A DNA stretch of 40,548 bases from an uncultured Clostridia bacterium (GTDB lineage Bacteria; Bacillota; Clostridia; Christensenellales; Aristaeellaceae), in assembly GCA_934621485.1 (NCBI GenBank), contig CAKTUS010000015.1, forward strand, positions 1-40,548, read 5' to 3'. Shown one piece after another: positions 30,831-38,413 of this stretch. Each line of letters begins with the position of its first letter. Position 1 is the stretch's first letter. Made by a program: the position numbers and the translations under genes. The notes under the pieces are model-generated. The model searched no databases, was not told the origin of the DNA, and saw only the letters and a program-made list of their open reading frames with translations.

Positions 30831-31697
30831 GTGCAGGATGCTCAGGAATGGATTCAACGGCTCAATTTGCGCGGGAAGCCTTTAAGCAAGGGACACCGGC
30901 GCATCGCCCAGTATATTGCCGACCATTACGATAAGGCGGTGTTCATGACCGCCAGCGCTTTGGGCGCGGAGTGCGGCGTCAGCGAAAGCACCGTGGTGCG
31001 TTTTGCCATGGCCATGGGGTATGAGGGCTATCCCGAATTGCGGGAAGCGCTGGCGGGCCTGGTGCGGCAGCGCCTTACCAGCCAGCAGCGCTTTGCCATC
31101 GCCTCCGGCATCGATCCCCGGGAGCTGCTTTCCACGGTGCTGAAGAACGACGCGGGCAATATTCGCAAAACCCTGGAGGATTTGTCTCAGAAGGACTTTG
31201 ACAACGCCGTCAGCCGTTTGCTGAACGCCCGGCGCATTTATGTGATGGGCCTGCGATCCGCCGCGCCGCTGGCGCAGTTTATGTACCATTATCTACACCA
31301 GATTTTGGAAGAAGTGATTCTGGTACAAAACTCCATCGGCGATGTGTTTGAGGAAATTGCCCGCATTGGCAGCGAGGATGTGCTGGTGGGAATCAGCTAT
31401 CCCCGGTATTCTACCCGCACGCTGGAGTGTATGCATTTTGCCCACCAGAACGGGGCGCAGGTGATTGCGCTGACGGACAGCGAACTGTCGCCCCTGTATG
31501 CGGCGGCGGATGTGTGCCTGTGCGCCTCTACCAACATGGCCAGCTTTGTGGACAGCCTTGCTGCGCCTATCTCGCTGATTAACGCTCTCATTTTGAGTGT
31601 GGGCCTGCACCGGCGGGATGAGCTGAACGCCCATTTCAAACGCCTGGAGGGGATATGGAACGCGCACAGCGTTTATATCAACAAGGGCAATGAGTGA
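30831..31697 (+). CDS. MurR/RpiR-family transcriptional regulator
   Basis: A 288-residue regulator with an N-terminal HTH of the RpiR type (residues ~1-77, AECGVSESTVVRFAMAMGYEGYPELREAL) and a C-terminal SIS sugar-phosphate-binding domain (~120-270, RRIYVMGLRSAAPLAQFMYHYL, VGISYPRYSTRTLECMHFA). Such proteins sense phosphosugars. No sugar operon is next to it, so its target is unclear. GTG 30831 follows AAGGAAGGG. Its stop overlaps the next gene's start by eight bases. Confidence 0.92.
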   Translation: MQDAQEWIQRLNLRGKPLSKGHRRIAQYIADHYDKAVFMTASALGAECGVSESTVVRFAMAMGYEGYPELREALAGLVRQRLTSQQRFAIASGIDPRELLSTVLKNDAGNIRKTLEDLSQKDFDNAVSRLLNARRIYVMGLRSAAPLAQFMYHYLHQILEEVILVQNSIGDVFEEIARIGSEDVLVGISYPRYSTRTLECMHFAHQNGAQVIALTDSELSPLYAAADVCLCASTNMASFVDSLAAPISLINALILSVGLHRRDELNAHFKRLEGIWNAHSVYINKGNE

Positions 31698-32928
31698 GGT
31701 TGTGGTGGTGGGCGGCGGTGCGGCGGGCCTGATGGCCGCCGTGACGGCTGCGGAAGCGGGAGCCCGCGTTACGCTTTTGGAACGAAATGAAAAACTGGGC
31801 AAAAAGCTGTATATCACCGGGAAGGGACGCTGTAATGTGACCAACCTGTGCGATGCGGAAAGCTTTCGCAAAAATGTGGTGAAGAATTCCCGCTTTTTGT
31901 TTAGCGTGCTGAACGATTTTCCTCCGGCAGAAATGGTGGACTGGCTAACCCGGCGGGGCTGCCCGGTAACCGTGGAGCGGGGCGACCGGGTGTTTCCGGA
32001 AAGCCAAAAGGCCAGCGACGTGACCCGGGTATTTGAAAGGGAACTGCGCCGCCTGGGGGTGCGCGTGCGCCTGGAATCCCGGGTGAGCGATATAGCGACG
32101 GCGGACGGCTGCGTTTGCGGTGTAACGCTGGAAAATGGCGAAACCCTGCCGGCGGACGCCGTTGTTTTGTGCACGGGCGGCAAGAGCTATCCCTCCACCG
32201 GCTCCACCGGCGACGGCTGGGCGTTGCTGGCTCGGCTGGGACATACGGTTTATCCGGCGCTGCCGTCCCTGGCCGGGCTGACCAGCCCGGCGGACTGGGT
32301 GCGGGCGCTGCAGGGCCTGTCCCTGAAAAACGTGACCCTGACCCTGAGCCAGGGCAAGAAAAAACTGTATTCTGATCTGGGGGAAATGCTGTTTACCCAT
32401 TTGGGCGTCAGCGGCCCCTTGGCGCTCAGCGCATCGGCCTATCTGACGGAATGGGCTCCTGAGGACGTAAGACTGACCCTGGATTTGAAACCCGGTCTCA
32501 GTCGGCAGCAGCTGGACGCCCGCATCCAGCGGGATGTGGCGGCAGCGCCCAAAAAGCGAATTGGCAGCGTGCTTTGCGGATTGTTTCCCTCCCGGCTGGC
32601 TGATACCATGGCCCGGCTTTGCGGCCTGGACACGGGCAAGCCTGCCGGAACGCTCACCCGAGAGGAGCGGCTGCGGCTGGTGGAAACCACCAAAGCGCTG
32701 GTTTTGCCCATCAGCGGCGTTTGCAGCCTGGAGGAAGCCATCGTCACCCGAGGCGGCGTCAGCGTAAAGGAAATCGACCCTTCCACCATGGAAAGCAAGC
32801 GGGTGCCCGGTTTGTATGTGGCGGGTGAGCTGCTGGATGTGGACGCCCTTACCGGCGGCTTTAATTTGCACATTGCTTTTGCCACCGGCCGGGCCGCGGG
32901 CCGGGCCGCGGCGGTCAATCAGATTTGA
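31690..32928 (+). CDS. HI0933-family NAD(P)/FAD-dependent oxidoreductase
   Basis: A 412-residue flavoprotein. The N-terminal dinucleotide-binding motif is VVGGGAAGLMAAVTAAEAGARVTLLERNEKLGKK, followed by the family mark ITGKGRCNVTN and the C-terminal VAGELLDVDALTGGFNLHIAFATGRAAG. HI0933 members bind FAD; their substrate is not established. ATG 31690 overlaps the end of the regulator gene. It sits in a chain of tightly spaced genes through 35614. Confidence 0.92.
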   Translation: MSEVVVVGGGAAGLMAAVTAAEAGARVTLLERNEKLGKKLYITGKGRCNVTNLCDAESFRKNVVKNSRFLFSVLNDFPPAEMVDWLTRRGCPVTVERGDRVFPESQKASDVTRVFERELRRLGVRVRLESRVSDIATADGCVCGVTLENGETLPADAVVLCTGGKSYPSTGSTGDGWALLARLGHTVYPALPSLAGLTSPADWVRALQGLSLKNVTLTLSQGKKKLYSDLGEMLFTHLGVSGPLALSASAYLTEWAPEDVRLTLDLKPGLSRQQLDARIQRDVAAAPKKRIGSVLCGLFPSRLADTMARLCGLDTGKPAGTLTREERLRLVETTKALVLPISGVCSLEEAIVTRGGVSVKEIDPSTMESKRVPGLYVAGELLDVDALTGGFNLHIAFATGRAAGRAAAVNQI

Positions 32929-32948
32929 AAACGGTTTGGAGTTTTGGT

Positions 32949-33938
32949 ATGCAGTATATTGTTTTGGATTTGGAGTGGAATCAGCCCACAAGCTATCAAA
33001 GCGCCGCCTTCCGCAAGGTGGGCGACCGGCTGATGTTTGAGGTGATTCAGTTTGGCGCCGCCAAGCTGAACGAGCGGCTGGAGGTGGTGGACAGCATTTC
33101 CATTCCCGTTCATCCCACCCATTATCTGACCATTCATCCGCGGGTGAAGCGCATGACCGGGCTTAGCAGCGAGGTGCTGTGCGACGCGCCCCTGTTTCCG
33201 GAAGCCATGGAGCAGTTTATGACCTGGTGCGGCCCGGATTGCGTGCTGCTCACCTGGGGCTGCGACGATGTGAGCGTGCTTCAGCAAAACGTAGATTTTT
33301 TCCGTTCCCCCTATGAGTTGCCCAAGATGTATGATATTCAGCGGCTGTATGCCGCCGCCGTTGGCAAGAATGGGCAAACGGCGCTGAAAACCGCCATGGA
33401 GGCGTTGAATGTGCAGGAGGAGGAGGAACGAACCTTCCATAACGCCATGCACGACGCTTATTACACGGCCCAGGTGTTTCGCAAGCTGCCGGAGCCCCTC
33501 CGGGTGCTTCAATACGAGGAGCAGCCCCGCAAGCTGTGCCATAACGAGCGCCGCAGCCGCTTCCGTGTGACCGATATGGTGCGCTCGGTGGCGGACGCTT
33601 TGGCCAGCGACGTCCTCAAGGAGCCTAAGTGCCCCACCTGCGGCAAGGCCACTCGCCGCCAAACCGAGCTGGTGCCCCAGGCCCCGGGCAAGTATGTAGC
33701 CCTGAGCAAGTGCCCGCAGCACGGACTGATGTTTGTGAAGGTGCGGTTTTCTCAGCTGCCGGACGGGAAGAAGGGCATGCACCTGAGCGTGCTGCCCGCC
33801 AATCGCCAAACCCGCGCCTATGTGCACACCAAGGAATTGCAATATCAGTACCGGCGCAAGCGCGGCGATTACCGCCACGTGGATGTGGAGGATTTATCCG
33901 AAGCCATGCACACCAACATGCCCTTTGAGGATGCCTAA
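32949..33938 (+). CDS. DEDDh 3'-5' exonuclease-like protein with zinc-binding tail
   Basis: A 329-residue protein. Residues 1-185 are a DnaQ/ERI1-like exonuclease fold with D7 and E9 (IVLDLEWNQP), a central aspartate in WGCDDVSVL (106/107), and ExoIII H164-x4-D169. This is the group sometimes called KapD-like. Residues 225-265 carry C228-x2-C231 and C255-x2-H258, a probable zinc knuckle, and the tail is basic (YQYRRKR). I chose ATG 32949 because TTTGGAG is seven bases upstream and the exonuclease motif follows at once. Likely an RNA or DNA trimming enzyme; the substrate is unknown. Confidence 0.88.
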   Translation: MQYIVLDLEWNQPTSYQSAAFRKVGDRLMFEVIQFGAAKLNERLEVVDSISIPVHPTHYLTIHPRVKRMTGLSSEVLCDAPLFPEAMEQFMTWCGPDCVLLTWGCDDVSVLQQNVDFFRSPYELPKMYDIQRLYAAAVGKNGQTALKTAMEALNVQEEEERTFHNAMHDAYYTAQVFRKLPEPLRVLQYEEQPRKLCHNERRSRFRVTDMVRSVADALASDVLKEPKCPTCGKATRRQTELVPQAPGKYVALSKCPQHGLMFVKVRFSQLPDGKKGMHLSVLPANRQTRAYVHTKELQYQYRRKRGDYRHVDVEDLSEAMHTNMPFEDA

Positions 33939-33955
33939 CCCGCAGGAGGAAAGAC

Positions 33956-35614
33956 ATGAAGCAGGTTCACATTCAAATGCTGGGCAAAAGCGCCGCTTTT
34001 CCCGCCGGCGTTACGGTGGAACAGGCCGCCCGTACGCTGCTGACGCAACCGCAGGAGCTGCTGGGCGCAATGTGCGGCGGCGTATGCTTGGAACTGAACG
34101 CGCCGGTAACGGAGAACTGCACGCTGACGCCCCTGACCTACCGCGACGAAGAGGGGCGGCGCATTTATGAGCGCTCCTTGCGCTTTTTGTTCCTGCTGAG
34201 CCTGAAGCGGCTGTACCCAGGCCAACGGGCGCGCATGCTCAATTCCGTAGGTCACGGGCTGTACGTGCGCCTGATGGATGAAGCAATGAGCGCCGATATG
34301 GTGCGCGCCATCGAGGAGGATATGCGCTCGCTGGTGCAGCAGGACCTGCCCTTCCAAAAGGAAAGCTGGACGCGGGAGGAAGCCATTGCATACTTTGAAA
34401 AAGAAGACTGGGCCGACAAGGCGGAGCTGCTGCGTTACCGCCCCCGCAACACCATTCCCATGTATCGGGCAGACTGCTTATGCGAGTATTTTTACGGCGC
34501 GATGCTGCCCTCCACCGGACATGTTCGGGTTTTTCGTCTCAAGCCGCATTTCCCGGGCGTGGTGCTGCTGTCGCCCGATCCGGCGAGGCCGGAGCAGCCT
34601 GCCGCCTATGAGTCTCACGCCAAGTTCCTGCGGGCTTTTTCCACTTCGCAGCGCTGGTGCGGCATCCTGGGGGCTAACAATGCTGCGGATGTGAACCGCA
34701 TGATTCAGGAAGGCCGCATCCGTGAGTTTATTCGTGTGAATGAGGCCCTGCACGACCGTTCCATCGCCGCTGTGGCCGACGAGATTTTGAAGCGGGAAGC
34801 CCGTATTGTGATGATTTTCGGCCCCTCGTCCAGCGGCAAAACCACCTTTGCCAACCGGCTGGCGGTACACCTGCGGGTGCTGGGGCAAACGCCGCATCTG
34901 ATTTCCCTGGATGATTTTTATCTGAACCGGGACGCCATTCCCCTGGAAAGCGACGGCCAGCCCGATTTGGAAAGCGTGAATGCGCTGGACGTGCCCTTCC
35001 TGACAGAGTGTCTGGCGGGGCTGATGGCGGGCCGCACCATGCCCATGCCCCGGTTTGACTTCACCGTGGGCCGCCGCGCCCCGGAAAGCCGCCCTTTGCA
35101 GCTGAAGGATCGGGATATTCTGCTGGTGGAGGGCATCCACGGCATGAGCGACCGCATTACCTCGGAACTGCCGGAGCAGCTCACCTTCGGCATTTATGTA
35201 AGCGCGCTGGGTTGCATCAATCTGGACGATCACAACCGGATTCGCACGACGGATGTGCGGCTGCTGCGGCGCATTGTGCGCGACATGCGGTTTCGCAACA
35301 CGCCGGCCCAGCAGACCATTCGCATGTGGCCCAAGGTGCGCGCCGGTGAAGACAAGTGGATTTTTCCCAACCAGGAAAAGGCGGATGTGATGTTCAACAC
35401 CTCGCTGCATTATGAGCTGCCGGTGCTGAAAACCATGGCCTACGAACTGCTGCTGGCCATTCCGCAAAGCGCGCCGGAATACCTGGCCGCCCGGCGTCTG
35501 CTCAAAATTTTGCACTACTTCCTGCCCGTGAACGGCACGGTGATGGACGAAATTCCGCCCCTGAGTATTCTGCGCGAGTTTGTGGGGGAATGTTCGTTTT
35601 ATGACACACATTGA
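33956..35614 (+). CDS. TGS/ThrRS-like plus uridine kinase-like fusion (nucleoside kinase)
   Basis: A 552-residue protein of three parts. A TGS-like N-terminus (1-65, FPAGVTVEQAARTLL...) is followed by a region like the second additional domain of threonyl-tRNA synthetase (about 70-260), and then a phosphoribulokinase/uridine kinase domain with P-loop GPSSSGKTT at 289-297, DDFYLNRD and a lid region. This arrangement is known in Clostridia and Bacteroidota. It lacks the catalytic ThrRS core, so tRNA charging is excluded. AGGAGG precedes the ATG. A role in nucleoside salvage or RNA binding is inferred. Confidence 0.9.
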   Translation: MKQVHIQMLGKSAAFPAGVTVEQAARTLLTQPQELLGAMCGGVCLELNAPVTENCTLTPLTYRDEEGRRIYERSLRFLFLLSLKRLYPGQRARMLNSVGHGLYVRLMDEAMSADMVRAIEEDMRSLVQQDLPFQKESWTREEAIAYFEKEDWADKAELLRYRPRNTIPMYRADCLCEYFYGAMLPSTGHVRVFRLKPHFPGVVLLSPDPARPEQPAAYESHAKFLRAFSTSQRWCGILGANNAADVNRMIQEGRIREFIRVNEALHDRSIAAVADEILKREARIVMIFGPSSSGKTTFANRLAVHLRVLGQTPHLISLDDFYLNRDAIPLESDGQPDLESVNALDVPFLTECLAGLMAGRTMPMPRFDFTVGRRAPESRPLQLKDRDILLVEGIHGMSDRITSELPEQLTFGIYVSALGCINLDDHNRIRTTDVRLLRRIVRDMRFRNTPAQQTIRMWPKVRAGEDKWIFPNQEKADVMFNTSLHYELPVLKTMAYELLLAIPQSAPEYLAARRLLKILHYFLPVNGTVMDEIPPLSILREFVGECSFYDTH

Positions 35615-35639
35615 CAAACAGGCTGCAATCGTGTATAAG
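35611..35639 (+). promoter_or_regulatory. Sigma-A promoter of the GT2 gene
   Basis: TTGACA (35611-35616), 17 bases, TATAAG (35634-35639). The -35 overlaps the stop codon of the preceding kinase gene. Confidence 0.85.
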
Positions 35640-35695
35640 TAACTGCTAACGGCGGTATGCGCCTGCCGTGCGAAAGAGGAAAGGATGTTCCCTCG

Positions 35696-37048
35696 ATGGA
35701 AATAGTGGTTAGCGTCATTGAAGGCATTATGTTGCTGCTGAGCACGCTGATTTCGGCGCTGCTGGTTTTTCAATTGGCGCTGAGCCTGTTTGGCTTCAAA
35801 AGCAAAACGAAGGATTATGAGGATCACGACCCGCAGATGCGTTTTTTGGTGTTGGTGCCGGCTCATAATGAGGAGGCCGTGATTGCCGATATCATCAACA
35901 ACCTGAATTCCATGGACTATCCCCGGGAACTGTATGATTTCTACATTCTGGCGGATAACTGCACCGACCGCACCGCGGAAGTGGCCCGCAGCATGGGGGC
36001 CAAGGTGCTGCTGAGCCGCAAGGAGCGGCCGGACGAGCCTACCGGCAAGCCCATTGTGCTGCAAAAGGCGCTGGAGGCCCTGGACGGCTATCAGGAGCAG
36101 TATGACCTGGTGATGTTCTTCGATGCGGATAACCTGATGGACGTTACCATGTTTCGCGAGGTCAACAGCCAGTTTTTGAGCCACCCGGATAAGGCGGATA
36201 TTATCCAGTGCTATCTGGGCTGCAAGAATAATAAAGGCCCTGTGGCTCTGTCAGATTACATGTCCTATACCATCACCAACCGTTTTATGCAGTATGCCAA
36301 GTACCGGCTGGGCCTGAACGCTGGCATTGGCGGCACGGGCTTTGCCGTGTATGCGCCCTACCTGCATCAGCGCGGCGGCTGGACGTCCATGTCCCTGACG
36401 GAGGACTTTGAACTGCAAATCGAGGCAACCTGCGAGGGCCGAAAAGTGCTGTGGAACAACCAGGTGCGCGTGTACGATGAAAAACCCACCCGCCTGCGCG
36501 CCTGCGTGCGGCAGCGCACCCGTTGGGCGCAGGGGCACTGGTATGTGGCTTTCAAAAACACCCCCCGCATGTTTCGCGCCCTGGTTCAGGGAAAAATTAG
36601 CTTCTGGGAGTTTCTGTCCACCCTGTTTTCCATGTACAATCTGATTCCCTTTGTGTTTCTGGTGATAGAGATGCTGCTGGGCCTGGTGGTGCAGGTGTTC
36701 AAGTGGACGGGTCTGGTTGCGCCGGAGGTGTCGGTGATTTCCCTGGGAAGCTTCTATTCCTTCAATGCGCCGGCGATTTTGTTGTTCCTGTATTCGCTGG
36801 TATTTCTGTATTATGTGGGCGATTGGATGGATAACCGCCGTTACCCGCATATTACGGAAATTCCCTGTCTGGTGCTTAGCGTGTTGATTAACACTTTTAT
36901 CAGCGGCTTTACCCATGTGCTGGGGCTTTTGAAATTCCGCCAGCAAAGCAACTGGGTAAAGACGGATCACTCCATCAAGCGCAGCAGTAGCATTGCCGCC
37001 CAACTGCTTGCCGAAGAGGAAAGCGACAAAACGGCCGCCGATGCGTAG
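35696..37048 (+). CDS. Membrane-bound GT2 family glycosyltransferase
   Basis: A 450-residue processive-type family 2 glycosyltransferase. One N-terminal helix (about 5-33) precedes a GT-A catalytic domain with VPAHNEE, D143-A-D145 (nucleotide-sugar/metal), T235-E-D237 (acid motif) and Q273-RTRW277 (the QxxRW type of polymer synthases). About three C-terminal helices follow (305-425). This architecture suggests synthesis and extrusion of a surface polysaccharide. The polymer is unknown, and no accessory (PilZ-type) domain is present. ATG 35696 follows GAGGAAAGG. Confidence 0.93.
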   Translation: MEIVVSVIEGIMLLLSTLISALLVFQLALSLFGFKSKTKDYEDHDPQMRFLVLVPAHNEEAVIADIINNLNSMDYPRELYDFYILADNCTDRTAEVARSMGAKVLLSRKERPDEPTGKPIVLQKALEALDGYQEQYDLVMFFDADNLMDVTMFREVNSQFLSHPDKADIIQCYLGCKNNKGPVALSDYMSYTITNRFMQYAKYRLGLNAGIGGTGFAVYAPYLHQRGGWTSMSLTEDFELQIEATCEGRKVLWNNQVRVYDEKPTRLRACVRQRTRWAQGHWYVAFKNTPRMFRALVQGKISFWEFLSTLFSMYNLIPFVFLVIEMLLGLVVQVFKWTGLVAPEVSVISLGSFYSFNAPAILLFLYSLVFLYYVGDWMDNRRYPHITEIPCLVLSVLINTFISGFTHVLGLLKFRQQSNWVKTDHSIKRSSSIAAQLLAEEESDKTAADA

Positions 37049-37093
37049 CGGCAGCGAAAGCTTGCCCCAAAAGCGGCAACAACGCTTTTTTGC

Positions 37094-37176
37094 GAACCGG
37101 CGTAGCCTTGTTCGTGGGCACGCGCTCTCCTACAGGTTTTTCGCCGGATTGGAAGCTCATGGCCAGGCGAGCTTTT
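37094..37176 (+). repeat. Dispersed intergenic repeat (first copy)
   Basis: It starts GAACCGGCGTAGCCTTGTTCG, continues through CTCCTACAGG, a T-rich block and GGATTGGAAGCTC, and ends with a hairpin AGCTC/GAGCT and TTTT. Alignment by eye with 18648-18735 covers most of its length; the last part matches 1-57. The final hairpin could terminate the GT2 transcript. Confidence 0.6.
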
Positions 37177-37363
37177 CTGCCGGAAAGGATCAAGGCCCAA
37201 ACGGCCGGGCCTTGTGCGCGGCGAAGTGTTACGGCAACATGCGAGTATAGTCAGCGAGACCGCAGCCATTCGGACAACTTCCCGTGGGAGAGAGGCGGGC
37301 TGAAGCTTGCCGGTTGGCAGGTTTTTGCAAGGTAACAAAAATGTAACAAAATTGTGAAAAAAC

Positions 37364-37414
37364 TTGCATATTTGTTCAAAATGAGGTATACTGATTTCCC
37401 AGCAATATGGGAAA
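37364..37414 (+). promoter_or_regulatory. Promoter and inverted repeat of the peptidoglycan-binding gene
   Basis: TTGCAT (37364-37369), 17 bases, TATACT (37387-37392). An inverted repeat, TTTCCCA (37395-37401) and TGGGAAA (37408-37414), spans the predicted start, a plausible operator or 5' stem. Confidence 0.65.
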
Positions 37415-37453
37415 ACATGCCGCTGGACGGCAGGTAAAACCAAGGAGGTTCGT

Positions 37454-38248
37454 ATGCGTAAACAATGGATGCACCGCGTTATGGCGTTTGTCATGGCCAT
37501 GGTTCTTACCTTGTCGGTGTGCGCGGCGGCTATGGCCGGCGACTACAAAACGCTTCGTCCCGGCGATGAGGGCGACAATGTGCGCGTTTTGCAAAATGCG
37601 CTGAAGAAAAAGGGTTTCTACTCCGGCTCGGTAGACGGCAAGTATGGCCCTTCCACCAGAAAAGCCGTGGAAAAGTATCAGGCTTATGTGGGCCTGACCG
37701 TGGACGGCAAAGCCGGCGAAAAAACCCTGACCGCTTTATATGAGGGAAAAACGGCCCTGAACAGCCAAAAGGACCGGGAGAAAAAGCATCAGGCCGACGT
37801 GGTGGTGAAAAACAGCCGCACACTGTACTATGGCTGCACCGGCTCCCGGGTGCGCCAGTTGCAGCGCGCCCTGCATAAGGCCGGTTGCTATAACGGCGCT
37901 TATGACGGCGTGTATGGCGATTTGACCTATGATGCGGTGAAAAAATATCAGTATAAGCAGGGACTGCATGCCGATGGCATCGCCGGTACCAAAACCCTGA
38001 ACAGCCTGTATAAGAAGACCAAGATTAAGGTTGCTACCGGGTTCTTGCTGGATGTGGGCAGCAGCGGTCATGAGGTGCATCAGGTGAACCGTTTCCTGTC
38101 CTCCTACGGCGCGCCCGACAGCCGCGACTATACCGCCGCTACCAAAGAAGCGGTGAAAAAGTGGCAGGAAGCCACCGGTAAAACCGTAACAGGCACGATT
38201 TCCGAATCCCAGTACAACGCCATTATTCTGGGTCAGGAAAAGAAATAA
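37454..38248 (+). CDS. Secreted protein with three peptidoglycan-binding repeats
   Basis: A 264-residue protein. It has a signal peptide with cleavage after A28 (CAAAMA-GD) and three PG_binding_1-type domains at about 33-95, 120-180 and 195-260. Typical cores are GDNVRVLQNALKKKGFY ... FDGKYGPSTRKAVEKYQ-like motifs. No hydrolase domain is attached, so it likely anchors to or senses cell wall rather than cutting it. AAGGAGG is right before the ATG. The upstream inverted repeat suggests regulated expression. Confidence 0.92.
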   Translation: MRKQWMHRVMAFVMAMVLTLSVCAAAMAGDYKTLRPGDEGDNVRVLQNALKKKGFYSGSVDGKYGPSTRKAVEKYQAYVGLTVDGKAGEKTLTALYEGKTALNSQKDREKKHQADVVVKNSRTLYYGCTGSRVRQLQRALHKAGCYNGAYDGVYGDLTYDAVKKYQYKQGLHADGIAGTKTLNSLYKKTKIKVATGFLLDVGSSGHEVHQVNRFLSSYGAPDSRDYTAATKEAVKKWQEATGKTVTGTISESQYNAIILGQEKK

Positions 38249-38279
38249 TCGTAAAAAGCATTTATAAGGTAGAAAAAGC

Positions 38280-38308
38280 TTTTCAAAAACACGAAAAAAT
38301 GCTATAAT
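38280..38308 (+). promoter_or_regulatory. Promoter of gyrB
   Basis: TTTTCA (38280-38285; four of six), 17 bases, TATAAT (38303-38308). The spacer is A-rich. The leader is about 100 bases. Confidence 0.7.
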
Positions 38309-38320
38309 AACAAGGGAAAG

Positions 38321-38357
38321 ACCGCCCCTTCGCTTATCGGCGATGCGAGGCGGTTTT
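38321..38357 (+). terminator. Terminator-like hairpin in the gyrB leader
   Basis: ACCGCC pairs with GGCGGT, and an inner stem TTCGC-side pairs with GCGA (with a three-base bulge), followed by TTTT. It lies downstream of the predicted gyrB promoter and 57 bases before GTG 38414. It could end the upstream gene's transcript or attenuate gyrB. Confidence 0.5.
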
Positions 38358-38413
38358 CCATGCTTGTATTCAAAACGCCTGCGAATATCTTCGTGCTAAA
38401 GGAGTGGAATTTG

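Larger units (their letters stand above)
37049..37453. other. 405-bp intergenic region with repeat and promoter
   Basis: The first third holds a dispersed repeat (37094-37176), also seen at 18648 and 1. The last third is AT-rich and carries the promoter and inverted repeat of the peptidoglycan-binding gene (37364-37414). The middle (about 37180-37320) shows a short GGCCC ... GGGCC hairpin near 37196-37213 and nothing else. Confidence 0.6.
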
